Both the position numbers and the translations under genes were made by a program. Shown in pieces: positions 16,644 through 24,510 of a stretch of 64,000 nucleotides of DNA. Source of the DNA: an uncultured Anaerotignum sp. (lineage in GTDB: Bacteria > Bacillota > Clostridia > Lachnospirales > Anaerotignaceae). The stretch is from assembly GCA_910578425.1 (NCBI GenBank), contig CAJTQX010000007.1, forward strand, positions 15,776 through 79,775, written 5' to 3'. Under the pieces are notes generated by a model. It saw nothing but the letters and a program-made list of their open reading frames with translations. It did not search any database and was not told the origin of the DNA. Within the stretch, counting starts at the first letter, position 1; each line of letters begins with the position of its first letter.

Positions 16644-18068
16644 TCATACAAATCCGCGCACAAACGCTGCAACTGTCCGGTAATCCACCGCAAGATTGAT
16701 ATTCTGCCCGCTGTCAAATCCTGCCGTACTGATGCCGATGATCTCACCCTGCATATTCAGCACCGCCCCGCCGGAACTGCCGCTGGAAATCGGCGCGGTA
16801 AACTGTATCATATCCACATCGCCTATCGTGCGGAAGCCGGAGATTATCCCATCCGAAACGGAGTTGAACAGCCCCAGCGGGCTGCCGATTGCAACAACCT
16901 TCTGTCCCCGTACAAGCGGTTTTTCTCCTTTATAAAGTGGAATCGGATTCAGCATTTTATCAATACGGAGAATCGCCAGATCCTGAAAATGGTTATATTT
17001 AATCAGCTCGTCCGATTCATAAATGGTTTCGTCATCTTCAATCCGCACAGAATAAGATACACCTTTTCCCGCAACATGGTGATTCGTCAATATGTATCCG
17101 CCTTTCCCGATCATAATGCCCGAACCTGTACAGACAACCTCCCCTTCCGGATCACGCACAGCAATCATCACAACAGAAGACGCAAGCCGCGCCAGTTCTT
17201 CAAACTCCAATTCCCTGCGTTCCTGTTTCCTTCCAGCATTTTCCTGACCGGATACGGAGGGACGTTCCGTGGCTGCTCCGCTCTGCTTTGTTGTCCGGTC
17301 TGCGCGTTCTATGCTGACCGCCTTTCCTGCCCCGCAGCTTGCTGCCTGGGGCCGTTCTCTCGCCTCTGCCCACTCCTGGGTATAGGGTGGAATTTCCATG
17401 CTCTTCGTTTCCCCTAACGGCACAGCCGCAGAAAGCCCTTTCAGCCCCTCCGCAAGTCCGATATCCCCGGCAGGCAGGAGCATCATCACATCTACTCCCA
17501 AAAGCGTCAGGAAATAACAAAAAAGATATTCCTGTAATTTTGCCGTCCCCGAATACACAAACTTCCGGCTTGTTTTTTCATCCCAGTTGCACAGAAAGGA
17601 TTCTATCAGGTTTTCCGTCCAAAACAGCATTTTCGTCAGAAAATTTCGCTCCATCGTTTCACTGGCGGCTGGCGTATATTTTCGGAAGAGTCCACATGCC
17701 TCCGAAAGCCCTTCGGAAAGCACAGCGCGGAAAATACCGCCCTCTTGCGCCCCCTGCAAGGGAACGCCTTTTTCCTGCTCCTTCCGCCATTCCTCAAACA
17801 GAGCGGTATATTTTCCTGCCTGTTCTGGAGTCTGCAATTTTGGCAGCTCCCGCAACCGCAGATAATGCCCCTGTCCGCGCTCCTGTTTTTCCTTCCAAAG
17901 CCTGTCCATTTCCCGAATTTCCGTCAGGTAATCCGCTCCACAGCCGATGCACCTTATAAAATAGACATCGCGGCAGTTCGCCCTGTATCCGCCTTTTATA
18001 CTGGAAAAAGACGAAATCGACGTGATTGACATAACATTCCGCCTCGTTTGAAATCCACTTTTATCCAT
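16644..18068 (-). CDS. YceG-like module fused to a trypsin-like (HtrA-type) serine protease
   Basis: A 474-residue two-part protein. Residues 1-110 have a Cys-x2-Cys (RCIGCG, 40-43) and a charged helix. Residues about 140-225 match the repeat unit of the neighbouring YceG: a helix with FLTKMLFW, then RKFVYSGTA, YLFCYFLTLLG and VDVMMLLPAGD. A low-complexity polar linker (230-285) leads to an S1 protease domain (285-474). Its triad reads H331 in TNHHVAG, D363 in FQDLAIL and S432 in SSGSSGGAV, with GSPLGL also conserved as in HtrA/DegP. There is no PDZ domain, signal peptide or membrane helix, so it is probably cytosolic. ATG 18068 has GGGGGAA upstream; ATG 18032 (GAGGCGG) is an alternative. It is the first gene of the Ter cluster. 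Confidence 0.85.
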   Translation of the reverse strand: MDKSGFQTRRNVMSITSISSFSSIKGGYRANCRDVYFIRCIGCGADYLTEIREMDRLWKEKQERGQGHYLRLRELPKLQTPEQAGKYTALFEEWRKEQEKGVPLQGAQEGGIFRAVLSEGLSEACGLFRKYTPAASETMERNFLTKMLFWTENLIESFLCNWDEKTSRKFVYSGTAKLQEYLFCYFLTLLGVDVMMLLPAGDIGLAEGLKGLSAAVPLGETKSMEIPPYTQEWAEARERPQAASCGAGKAVSIERADRTTKQSGAATERPSVSGQENAGRKQERRELEFEELARLASSVVMIAVRDPEGEVVCTGSGIMIGKGGYILTNHHVAGKGVSYSVRIEDDETIYESDELIKYNHFQDLAILRIDKMLNPIPLYKGEKPLVRGQKVVAIGSPLGLFNSVSDGIISGFRTIGDVDMIQFTAPISSGSSGGAVLNMQGEIIGISTAGFDSGQNINLAVDYRTVAAFVRGFV

Positions 18069-18109
18069 ACCTGTTCCCCCTGTCTGAAAACCTCCGTTTC
18101 TTTGTGAAC

Positions 18110-18115
18110 ATTATA
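18110..18115 (-). promoter_or_regulatory. Candidate -10 box for the Ter operon
   Basis: A perfect TATAAT on the minus strand lies about 42 bases before the first start codon of the Ter cluster, in the gap after ftsZ. No good -35 box is seen at 16-18 bases (GGTGCA at best), so an activator or another sigma factor may be needed. Confidence 0.35.
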
Positions 18116-18275
18116 CCACTCATTTGCCAAAATGCACCTGATTTTCTACATATAATGAATATTTTCTTTATTATCTGCCAAAGATACATTTCGCGCGTTT
18201 ACAGCCTGTTTCACAGAACCAGAAAAAGACGTTTCCCGTGGCTTGGAAAACGCCTTTTCAAACCTTATGTACTTT

Positions 18276-19430
18276 TTAGAATTTCTTTCTTGTAAGGAAA
18301 TCAGGAATTTTGATTTCAGATTCAAAATCATCCAAATCCGCAAATCTTCTGGCCGGACGAACTTCTCCCTCGGGCTCTTTCGCCGGTTCTGCCGCAGCAC
18401 GTTCCGGCGCAGCAGTCTTCGCAGCTGCCGCCGCATCCTGTCTGGGGCTCTTCTGTTCAGACGCAGCCTGCGGCATTTCACCCTCCAGACCTGTCGCAAT
18501 GACTGTAACAACAACCTCGTCCTGCAAATCATCATTGATTGTCGTACCAAAAATGATTTCTGCTTCCGGGTCGATCGCTTCACGAATCAGATCGGCAGCC
18601 TCTTCTGTTTCCATCAAACCAAGGTTTGAATCGCCGCTGAAATTGATCAGCACGCTTCTCGCGCCCTCAATTGTTGTTTCCAGCAGAGGGCTCTGGATTG
18701 CCATTTTTGCCGCAACCTCCGCTTTATTTTCTCCGCTTGCATGGCCAATGCCCATATGTGCAATACCTTTATTTGCCATAACGGTACGCACATCAGCAAA
18801 GTCCAGGTTGATTACACCGGGCTTGGAAATCAGATCCGCAATACCCTGTACGCCCTGCCGCAGAATTTCGTCCGCCTTGCGGAATGCCTCTGTCAGCGTT
18901 GTTTTTTTGTCAATGATACTCAAAAGACGCTGGTTCGGAATAATAACGAGCGTATCCACGCTTTTTTTCAGTTCCGAAATACCTCTTTCCGCGTTCATCA
19001 TTCTCTTTTTGCCTTCAAAATTGAACGGCTTTGTCACCACGCCAACCGTCAAAATTCCCAGTTCTTTGGAAATCGCCGCGATCTTCGGCGCGGCGCCGGT
19101 GCCCGTACCGCCGCCCATGCCGGCAGTAATGAACACCATATCCGAGCCACGCAGAGCCTGCGCAATCTCGTCCTGTGTTTCTTCAACAGATTTTTCACCG
19201 ATCTCAGGGTTGCCGCCTGCGCCAAGACCCTTTGTCAGCTTTTCACCTATCTGTATCTTTGTCGTAGGCTTTGACTTTGCAAGAGCCTGTCCATCTGTAT
19301 TGATAGAAATAAAATCCACGCCGTCCAAGCCATCTTCAATCATTCTGTCAACAGCGTTGTTGCCACCGCCGCCAACGCCGATTACTTTTATCTGTGCCAT
19401 ATTGCTCATTGGGATATCGAATTCGAGCAA
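18276..19430 (-). CDS. ftsZ: Cell division GTPase FtsZ
   Basis: A 384-residue tubulin-like GTPase that forms the cytokinetic ring. The nucleotide-binding residues are GVGGGGNNAVDRM, INTDGQAL, the tubulin signature GGGTGTGAAP, and the T7-loop region with NLDFADVRTVM. A variable Ala/Pro/Glu-rich linker (about 325-360) ends in the conserved C-terminal peptide EIKIPDFLTRKKF, which binds FtsA/SepF-type partners. The start is TTG 19430: AGGAGGGG lies six bases upstream and the MLEFD N-terminus is the usual clostridial one. No division genes flank it, so it is a stand-alone locus with the Ter cluster downstream. Confidence 0.97.
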   Translation of the reverse strand: MLEFDIPMSNMAQIKVIGVGGGGNNAVDRMIEDGLDGVDFISINTDGQALAKSKPTTKIQIGEKLTKGLGAGGNPEIGEKSVEETQDEIAQALRGSDMVFITAGMGGGTGTGAAPKIAAISKELGILTVGVVTKPFNFEGKKRMMNAERGISELKKSVDTLVIIPNQRLLSIIDKKTTLTEAFRKADEILRQGVQGIADLISKPGVINLDFADVRTVMANKGIAHMGIGHASGENKAEVAAKMAIQSPLLETTIEGARSVLINFSGDSNLGLMETEEAADLIREAIDPEAEIIFGTTINDDLQDEVVVTVIATGLEGEMPQAASEQKSPRQDAAAAAKTAAPERAAAEPAKEPEGEVRPARRFADLDDFESEIKIPDFLTRKKF

Positions 19431-19926
19431 AACAATCCCCTCCTAAGTAATGCCATATGCTTAATCATATTCATTATACACGAAAGAAAAGCCAATTACC
19501 AGAAAAAAAAGAGGTTTTATAAACTTTTTTCGCATTTATTTTCAGTCTGTTTCTATCATAAACTTTTTTTCAGTTTTATTCAATAAGAAAATGCATATTT
19601 TTGCAAAAAAATTTTTCTGCCTGCATTCCATATTACTGATTTCGGTATCTGTGTGTTCCCGTTCCAGTAGCGTTTTATTGATATTAAAAACGGACCAAAT
19701 CTCCGTATTTTCCTGAATTTCCGTTTATATATTTGATTTGTTATTGTATTTTTCACATAACGTGATGTTTTTGAAACTTTTTCATGGTATCCATGTCGGT
19801 ATCTTTTCTATTATCACAATTATTCGTATAATCGTAGATATATTTCATGTTCCGCAATATTCGGCTGCCGGGCTGACCGCCAGAATGCAAAAGCGGAAAT
19901 GTCCGGTAAATAGGGGGAGTAAAATC
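19431..19926. other. AT-rich divergent intergenic region (ftsZ / XRE regulator)
   Basis: About 500 bp without a supported gene. It must hold the ftsZ promoter (minus) and the regulator promoter (plus). A direct repeat containing ATAAACTTTTTT occurs near 19520 and 19558, about 38 bp apart, followed each time by a TTTTATTC-like stretch. A perfect TATAAT lies at 19827-19832 on the plus strand, without a good -35 box. The regulator frame is open upstream to 19738, but that part has no ribosome binding site. Confidence 0.4.
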
Positions 19927-20343
19927 GTGGAATTTAAGGATCGTTTGAAATTTTTAAGAAAAGAAAAAAGACTCACGCAGGTCAAACTCGGAGAAATGCT
20001 GAATTATGGATACACCGCGATTGCGAACTATGAATCCGGCAGAAATCAGCCTTCCATTCCCGATTTGAAAAAAATTGCGTCTATTTTTAATGTTTCTATG
20101 GACTATCTTCTGGGAGTGAACGACATCCGCCATCCCTATGTGATTGATGATAATTCGGCAAAATTCAATGAATTCCGCCGTTTCTATGCCCTCCTGAATG
20201 AGGACAGCAAAAGCGAGCTTCTGCTCTATATGCAATGGCTGGTCGAACGGGAGAACAAAATGCGCAGTGTTGTTTATTACGAGGATACAGAAGAAAAGAA
20301 TAACGTTCAGCGTGCCGCGCAGGAGCCGGAGGAATACCGCTGA
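19927..20343 (+). CDS. XRE-family transcriptional regulator
   Basis: A 138-residue protein. Residues 5-65 form a Cro/C1-type HTH (RLTQVKLGEMLNYGYTAIANYE) ending in the usual FNVSMDYLLG. The C-terminal half is helical (LLNEDSKSELLLYMQWL) and probably mediates dimerisation. The start is GTG 19927, with GGGGGAGT six bases upstream; a longer open frame lacks a site and begins with unrelated hydrophobic residues. It is transcribed divergently from ftsZ and ends at a strong terminator. Its target is unknown. Confidence 0.88.
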   Translation: MEFKDRLKFLRKEKRLTQVKLGEMLNYGYTAIANYESGRNQPSIPDLKKIASIFNVSMDYLLGVNDIRHPYVIDDNSAKFNEFRRFYALLNEDSKSELLLYMQWLVERENKMRSVVYYEDTEEKNNVQRAAQEPEEYR

Positions 20344-20348
20344 ATCGC

Positions 20349-20391
20349 AAACGACGAATACCCGCAGAAGGGCGTTCGTCGTTTTTCTTTT
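20349..20391 (+). terminator. Intrinsic terminator of the XRE regulator gene
   Basis: Ten-base arms AAACGACGAA (20349-20358) and TTCGTCGTTT (20375-20384) are followed by TTTCTTTTTC on the plus strand. Confidence 0.85.
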
Positions 20392-20405
20392 TCACCGCCC
20401 AGCCT

Positions 20406-20442
20406 GAAAACAAAACGGACACAGGGAAATTTCCCCGTGCCC
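20406..20442 (-). terminator. Intrinsic terminator of fbp
   Basis: On the minus strand a 13-base stem (20430-20442 with 20417-20429) pairs throughout if G-U pairs are allowed, and GTTTTGTTTTC follows. It faces the convergent terminator of the XRE gene. Confidence 0.7.
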
Positions 20443-20467
20443 ATTCCATACGGCAGATGCCGCTTTT

Positions 20468-22441
20468 TTATTGCTCCTTTATAATACCATTCTGATAAGC
20501 ATAAAGCAGCTTTTCCAGCTCATTGATACTATCCTGCAATTTCCGTCCGATATCTGTATCCCGCACCAGGATACGGTCCTGTGTATACTGCAATGCTACC
20601 GTTGAAGAAAGAATATCCTTTTCCTCCGCGATTGCAACGTCCGTAGAAACAAACGGCTCATGCGAAACCAGAATCATACCATGAGAATTATAAATCAGCG
20701 TATACCCTGCTATGCCCGTCACCTTCTGGTAGGCCTTTGCAAATCCGCCGTCAATCACAAACAATCTGCCATTTGCCTTGATCGGGCTTTCCCCTTTGGA
20801 AACCTTTACCGGAACATGCCCGTTTACGATATGGGAGGTTTCCGGATTCAGACCAAACGCCGCAAGCACGCGCTTACAGGTTGCCTCCTCGTTCCGCAGA
20901 GAATAATACGGATTGCTGACCTCCTTATGCGTTGCCTTGTCGTCAATAAAATAACGTTCAAACGTTGTCATTTTCTTTTTGCCGAACAGCGGGGAATCCT
21001 CACCACACCACATATACCAGATGATATCCATGCATTCCCGTTTGCTTTCCGTATGAGGTTTATTAAAATAGCCCTCACGTACAGCACGCTCTACCGCATC
21101 AAGATATTCTTTGCCGCAGTATTTTTTCCCGCGGAAGGTAACGGTCTTTAACGTACCATCATCATTCATGGGGATACCGCCGTGGAACAGCAGATTTGAA
21201 TTAAATATTGTATACATACTCCCTTTTGTATACAGTACGCGGATATGCTCCTGCAATTTCTCACTGTTGACAAAAGAGGACTTCACCTTTTCCATAACTG
21301 TCTGCTCTTCCTCTGTCAGCGCATACGGGTCTTTCGGGTCGACCGTCGGGAAATTCATATCATTCATGACGTATTCCTTGCCGTCTATCATGATCGTTCC
21401 TTTTTCAAAATTGATCTTATCCAGCAGAAGTCTGTTTTCCATACGGAACTCAGGGTGACGTTTGATAATCTGCGCTTCCATCTTCCACTGCATAATGGAA
21501 ATTGCCTTATGCATCTTGGCAATCATTTTGAAATCCTTATCACTCAGCACCTCGTCTCCCTTCGGCGCAAACTGGTCGCAGGGGTCGTCAGCATATTTTT
21601 CCATAGCAAACGTTGCCAGAGGCAGAAGGTTTATCCCATAGTCCTCCTCAATGGTATCCAGATTTGCATACCTCGTCTGGATACGCAGTACATTGCAGAT
21701 TAACGCCTGACAGCCGGCAGCCGCTCCCATCCATGCGATATCGTGGTTGCCCCACTGAATATCTACAGAATGGTATCTGGACAGAATATCCATAATCTGT
21801 GCCGCATTCGGCCCTCTGTCATAAATATCACCGATCACATGCAGCTGGTCAATGGAAAGCCTCTGTATCAGGTTGCAGAGCGCAACAATAAAACGGTCAG
21901 CCTGGTCAAGGTCGATAATCGTATGTATAATTTCTGTATAATACATTTCCTTGTCCATACTGCCGCTGTTCTCGTGCAGCAGTTCTTCTATAATATAGGC
22001 AAATTCCTTCGGCAAAGCCTTACGCACCTTGGAACGCGTATACTTCGAGGAAACCACCTTGCAGATCTTTACCAGACGGTTCAGCGTGATTTTATACCAG
22101 TCTTCAAGATCCGTTTCCTGCTCAATCATTTGTTCCAGCTTTCGTTCCGGATAATAAATCAGCGTTGCCAAAGCCTTTTTTTCGCTTTCGCGCAGACTGC
22201 CGCCAAAAATAGAACTGATATGGTTCTTTATAACGCCCGAAGCGTTCCGCAGAACGTGGCTGAACGATTCCGCCTCTCCATGAATATCAGAAACAAAATG
22301 CTCTGTGCCCTTCGGCAGATTCAGAATCGCCTTCAGGTTGATAATTTCCGTTGCCGCGCTGTTGATATTTTTGTACTGGTTTGACAGAAGTTTTAAATAT
22401 CTCATTTCCTCCGCCGTAAAACTTTCATTCCCGCAATACAT
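20468..22441 (-). CDS. fbp: Fructose-1,6-bisphosphatase, class III
   Basis: A 657-residue Firmicutes-type FBPase that dephosphorylates fructose-1,6-bisphosphate in gluconeogenesis. It is built on a metallophosphatase fold: VSDIHGE, IGDIYDRGPNA, QWGNHDIAWMGA and a C-terminal VNGHVPVK carry the metal ligands. The N-terminal TEIINLKAILNLPKGTEHF is the family hallmark. ATG 22441 is preferred: homologues start at this point and a TATAAT at 22512-22517 (minus) would start transcription near 22505, too close for the upstream ATG at 22498. The ribosome binding site is weak. It is a single-gene unit with its own terminator. Confidence 0.95.
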   Translation of the reverse strand: MYCGNESFTAEEMRYLKLLSNQYKNINSAATEIINLKAILNLPKGTEHFVSDIHGEAESFSHVLRNASGVIKNHISSIFGGSLRESEKKALATLIYYPERKLEQMIEQETDLEDWYKITLNRLVKICKVVSSKYTRSKVRKALPKEFAYIIEELLHENSGSMDKEMYYTEIIHTIIDLDQADRFIVALCNLIQRLSIDQLHVIGDIYDRGPNAAQIMDILSRYHSVDIQWGNHDIAWMGAAAGCQALICNVLRIQTRYANLDTIEEDYGINLLPLATFAMEKYADDPCDQFAPKGDEVLSDKDFKMIAKMHKAISIMQWKMEAQIIKRHPEFRMENRLLLDKINFEKGTIMIDGKEYVMNDMNFPTVDPKDPYALTEEEQTVMEKVKSSFVNSEKLQEHIRVLYTKGSMYTIFNSNLLFHGGIPMNDDGTLKTVTFRGKKYCGKEYLDAVERAVREGYFNKPHTESKRECMDIIWYMWCGEDSPLFGKKKMTTFERYFIDDKATHKEVSNPYYSLRNEEATCKRVLAAFGLNPETSHIVNGHVPVKVSKGESPIKANGRLFVIDGGFAKAYQKVTGIAGYTLIYNSHGMILVSHEPFVSTDVAIAEEKDILSSTVALQYTQDRILVRDTDIGRKLQDSINELEKLLYAYQNGIIKEQ

Positions 22442-22561
22442 GAAACCGCACCATCCATTCTTTTCTCTCCGTTTGCACCATCCAAACCAGCGGAACATCC
22501 CCGCCAGTTTTATTATAGCAGATGCGTAAATATTTTCCTAGTCATTTTTCAAAAATCGGGA

Positions 22562-22597
22562 CAAAAAACGCCCCAATTCTATTTTTATTGAGGCGTA
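22562..22597 (-). terminator. Intrinsic terminator of the 22.6 kb membrane protein gene
   Basis: The minus strand reads ACGCCTCAAT-N9-ATTGGGGCGT (22587-22596 with 22568-22577, one G-U pair), followed by TTTTTTG. Confidence 0.75.
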
Positions 22598-22604
22598 CGT
22601 TCCT

Positions 22605-23435
22605 TTATTCTGCAAAATTCAATTCTTCATTTTTCTTTTCACCAAAAAGCTGCCAGCCTAAATACTGCGATTCACGGTTGATAAACAGCAATGCCATGCC
22701 AATAAAGGCAAATGCTCTGGAAAGATAAGAAGCAAAATTTTCTATAAAAACCACTATAAAGTGCTTCCCAATGCCTATCTCCACAAAAGCAAGGATTGCG
22801 GCAATCACCAAATCCCAGAGTGACGCGATACAGCTAAGAGCAATCATATAGCCCAATGTCCGCCACCAGCGTCCTCTCACCAGTTCTCCGCTGTGGCGCA
22901 GGGAATCCCAGTCCTTCCGTCCGCCAAGACCGATGCAGTAAAGATACAACGCCCAAAAAACGCTCAGCCAGATTCCCGGGATGATAATGAACATACCCAG
23001 TGTAGTCAATACGCCGGAAATGATGCCTGCCACAATAATGGTGGGCTCCAGCGTCAACGCGTCCTTCAAAGCCGTTTTCACATCAGGCACTTCTCCGTCA
23101 ATCCTCTGCTTTGCCATTTTTGCTATGGCAATCGTGCCAACCGGCACCAAAAACAATGCAATCGCCATGCTCAGCAGAGAGCCGCTTATCGTTTGGTATA
23201 ACGCCTGCGTAATCCCTTTTTCATTTTCCAGAATCGTCCCCGCCGTCTGAACGGTGGTAAGAAACGAATTGATGGCATTCAGCCTTGTTAAAATGATACT
23301 GTCCAGCAAGCTGACGGGCAGGAACACTACCAGCATCACAAACAGTATTTCTTTGATATTTTGAAAAAACACAGAAAACGCCCTTGCGACCAATTCCATC
23401 CAGCCCAGTTCCCTTTGGTAAATTTCATCTCTCAT
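22605..23435 (-). CDS. Multi-pass membrane protein (GDPD membrane-domain / DUF975-like)
   Basis: A 276-residue protein with about six hydrophobic segments. An N-terminal cytosolic stretch (RELGWMELVARAFSVFFQNIKEIL) precedes the first helix, a layout shared with membrane domains of the glycerophosphodiester phosphodiesterase membrane-domain and DUF975 groups. A conserved-looking WDSLRHSGELVRGRWWRTLGY loop sits before the fifth helix. No catalytic residues are visible, so the role is unknown. ATG 23435 has AGGAGG nine bases upstream; the longer frame begins with GTG and no site. A MITE-like inverted repeat lies just upstream, between this gene and the divergent SDR gene. Confidence 0.7.
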   Translation of the reverse strand: MRDEIYQRELGWMELVARAFSVFFQNIKEILFVMLVVFLPVSLLDSIILTRLNAINSFLTTVQTAGTILENEKGITQALYQTISGSLLSMAIALFLVPVGTIAIAKMAKQRIDGEVPDVKTALKDALTLEPTIIVAGIISGVLTTLGMFIIIPGIWLSVFWALYLYCIGLGGRKDWDSLRHSGELVRGRWWRTLGYMIALSCIASLWDLVIAAILAFVEIGIGKHFIVVFIENFASYLSRAFAFIGMALLFINRESQYLGWQLFGEKKNEELNFAE

Positions 23436-23482
23436 TCTTTTCTTCCTCCTATCCTGCACAAAACCCTGACAGAAATGCCCTC

Positions 23483-23583
23483 AGAACCTGTTTCGCATCC
23501 TGGGGAATGTCAGATTTGCCCGGATTTCACCGCCAGGCAAAGGCTGATGAAGTCGATGTTTCAAAAGATGCTGAACAGGTTCT
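23483..23583. repeat. 101 bp MITE-like inverted repeat
   Basis: The ends match over 17 bases with two mismatches: AGAACCTGTTTCGCATC at the left (23483-23499) and its near-complement at the right (23567-23583). An inner inverted repeat (TTTGCC / GGCAAA) lies near the centre. No clear target-site duplication is seen. It could be a non-autonomous transposable element or a long bidirectional hairpin. Confidence 0.6.
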
Positions 23584-23658
23584 TAAATGTTATTATACAC
23601 GATTCCCTGCGTTGTGCAACCTTTTCCGCCCCCGGGAAATTTCTTTTCCCCTTCTGTC

Positions 23659-23687
23659 TTGAGGTTTCTCTCCATTTATGTTATACT
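23659..23687 (+). promoter_or_regulatory. Sigma-A promoter of the SDR gene
   Basis: TTGAGG (23659-23664), a 17-base spacer and TATACT (23682-23687) match the housekeeping consensus well. Transcription would begin near 23694, about 20 bases before the start codon. Confidence 0.7.
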
Positions 23688-23713
23688 CGCCAGACAGAAA
23701 GGCTGTGAAAAAT

Positions 23714-24451
23714 ATGCAAGAAAGAAAAACTGTACTTGTTACCGGATCTTCCCGCGGAATCGGCAGGGCAATTGCCCTCGCTTTTGGGCGGGCGGGCTAT
23801 CGCGTCGTGCTGAACGCCTCTAAAAGCAGGGCAGAACTGGAGGATACCCAAAGGCTTCTGGAACAGGAAAATATACCTGTTTTGGCATTTCTCTGCGATG
23901 TTTCCGATTATCAAAACTGTCGTGCTATGTTCCAACATATCGCGGAGCAATGGGGCAGCGTAGACGTGCTGGTCAATAATGCCGGAATTTCCCACATCGG
24001 GCTTTTTTCCGATATGGCCCCTTCCGAATGGAAACATATCCTTGCCGTCAATCTGGAATCCGCCCTGAACTGTACCCATGTTGTTATTCCTGATATGGTG
24101 CGGAAAAAATCCGGCGTTATCCTGAATATCTCTTCCATATGGGGGGAGTGCGGGGCGTCCTGCGAAGCCGTATATTCCGCGTCAAAAGGTGGACTGAACG
24201 CCTTCACAAAAGCAATGGCAAAGGAACTGGGGCCTTCCAATATACGGGTAAACGCCATTTCCTGCGGCGTGATAGACACGCAGATGAATGCCTGCTTTTC
24301 GCCGGAGGAGCGTCAGGCTTTGACAGAGGAAATCCCCCTGACGCGCTTTGGAAAACCGGAAGATGCTGCCGCACTGGCGTTATTCCTTGCAAGCCCCGGA
24401 TCCTCCTTCCTGACCGGAAAAATATTGACCTTAGACGGCGGTATGCTGTAA
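23714..24451 (+). CDS. Short-chain dehydrogenase/reductase (FabG-like)
   Basis: A 245-residue classical SDR. The cofactor motif is VTGSSRGIGRAIA near the N-terminus, followed by NNAG (VLVNNAGIS). The catalytic Ser is in LNISSIWG and YSASKGG gives the Tyr and Lys. The C-terminal TGKILTLDGGML is typical of 3-oxoacyl-ACP reductase-type members. An arginine after the second glycine of the cofactor motif (SSRGIG) favours NADPH. The ATG at 23714 follows AGAAAGG, and the frame 12 codons longer would start inside the promoter. It stands alone outside any fatty-acid operon, so the substrate is open. Confidence 0.9.
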   Translation: MQERKTVLVTGSSRGIGRAIALAFGRAGYRVVLNASKSRAELEDTQRLLEQENIPVLAFLCDVSDYQNCRAMFQHIAEQWGSVDVLVNNAGISHIGLFSDMAPSEWKHILAVNLESALNCTHVVIPDMVRKKSGVILNISSIWGECGASCEAVYSASKGGLNAFTKAMAKELGPSNIRVNAISCGVIDTQMNACFSPEERQALTEEIPLTRFGKPEDAAALALFLASPGSSFLTGKILTLDGGML

Positions 24452-24470
24452 GGAAAAATCCCTGCTTTGA

Positions 24471-24495
24471 TAAAAGCCGCCCATAGCGGGCGGCT
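24471..24495. terminator. Bidirectional terminator between the SDR and cysteine desulfidase genes
   Basis: AGCCGCCC (24475-24482) pairs with GGGCGGCT (24488-24495). The minus strand continues into TTTTATC, so it best serves the desulfidase gene; the plus-strand T-content is weak. Confidence 0.6.
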
Positions 24496-24510
24496 CAAAA
24501 CATTTTATAC

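Noticed and set aside
18310..19446. A 378-codon plus-strand open frame opposite ftsZ
   Set aside because: Pure antisense shadow of ftsZ, Ser/Ala/Pro-rich and without a ribosome binding site.
19738..19926. Longer N-terminus for the XRE regulator next to ftsZ
   Set aside because: The upstream 63 codons have no ribosome binding site and are unrelated to the family, whereas GTG 19927 is preceded by GGGGGAG at ideal spacing.
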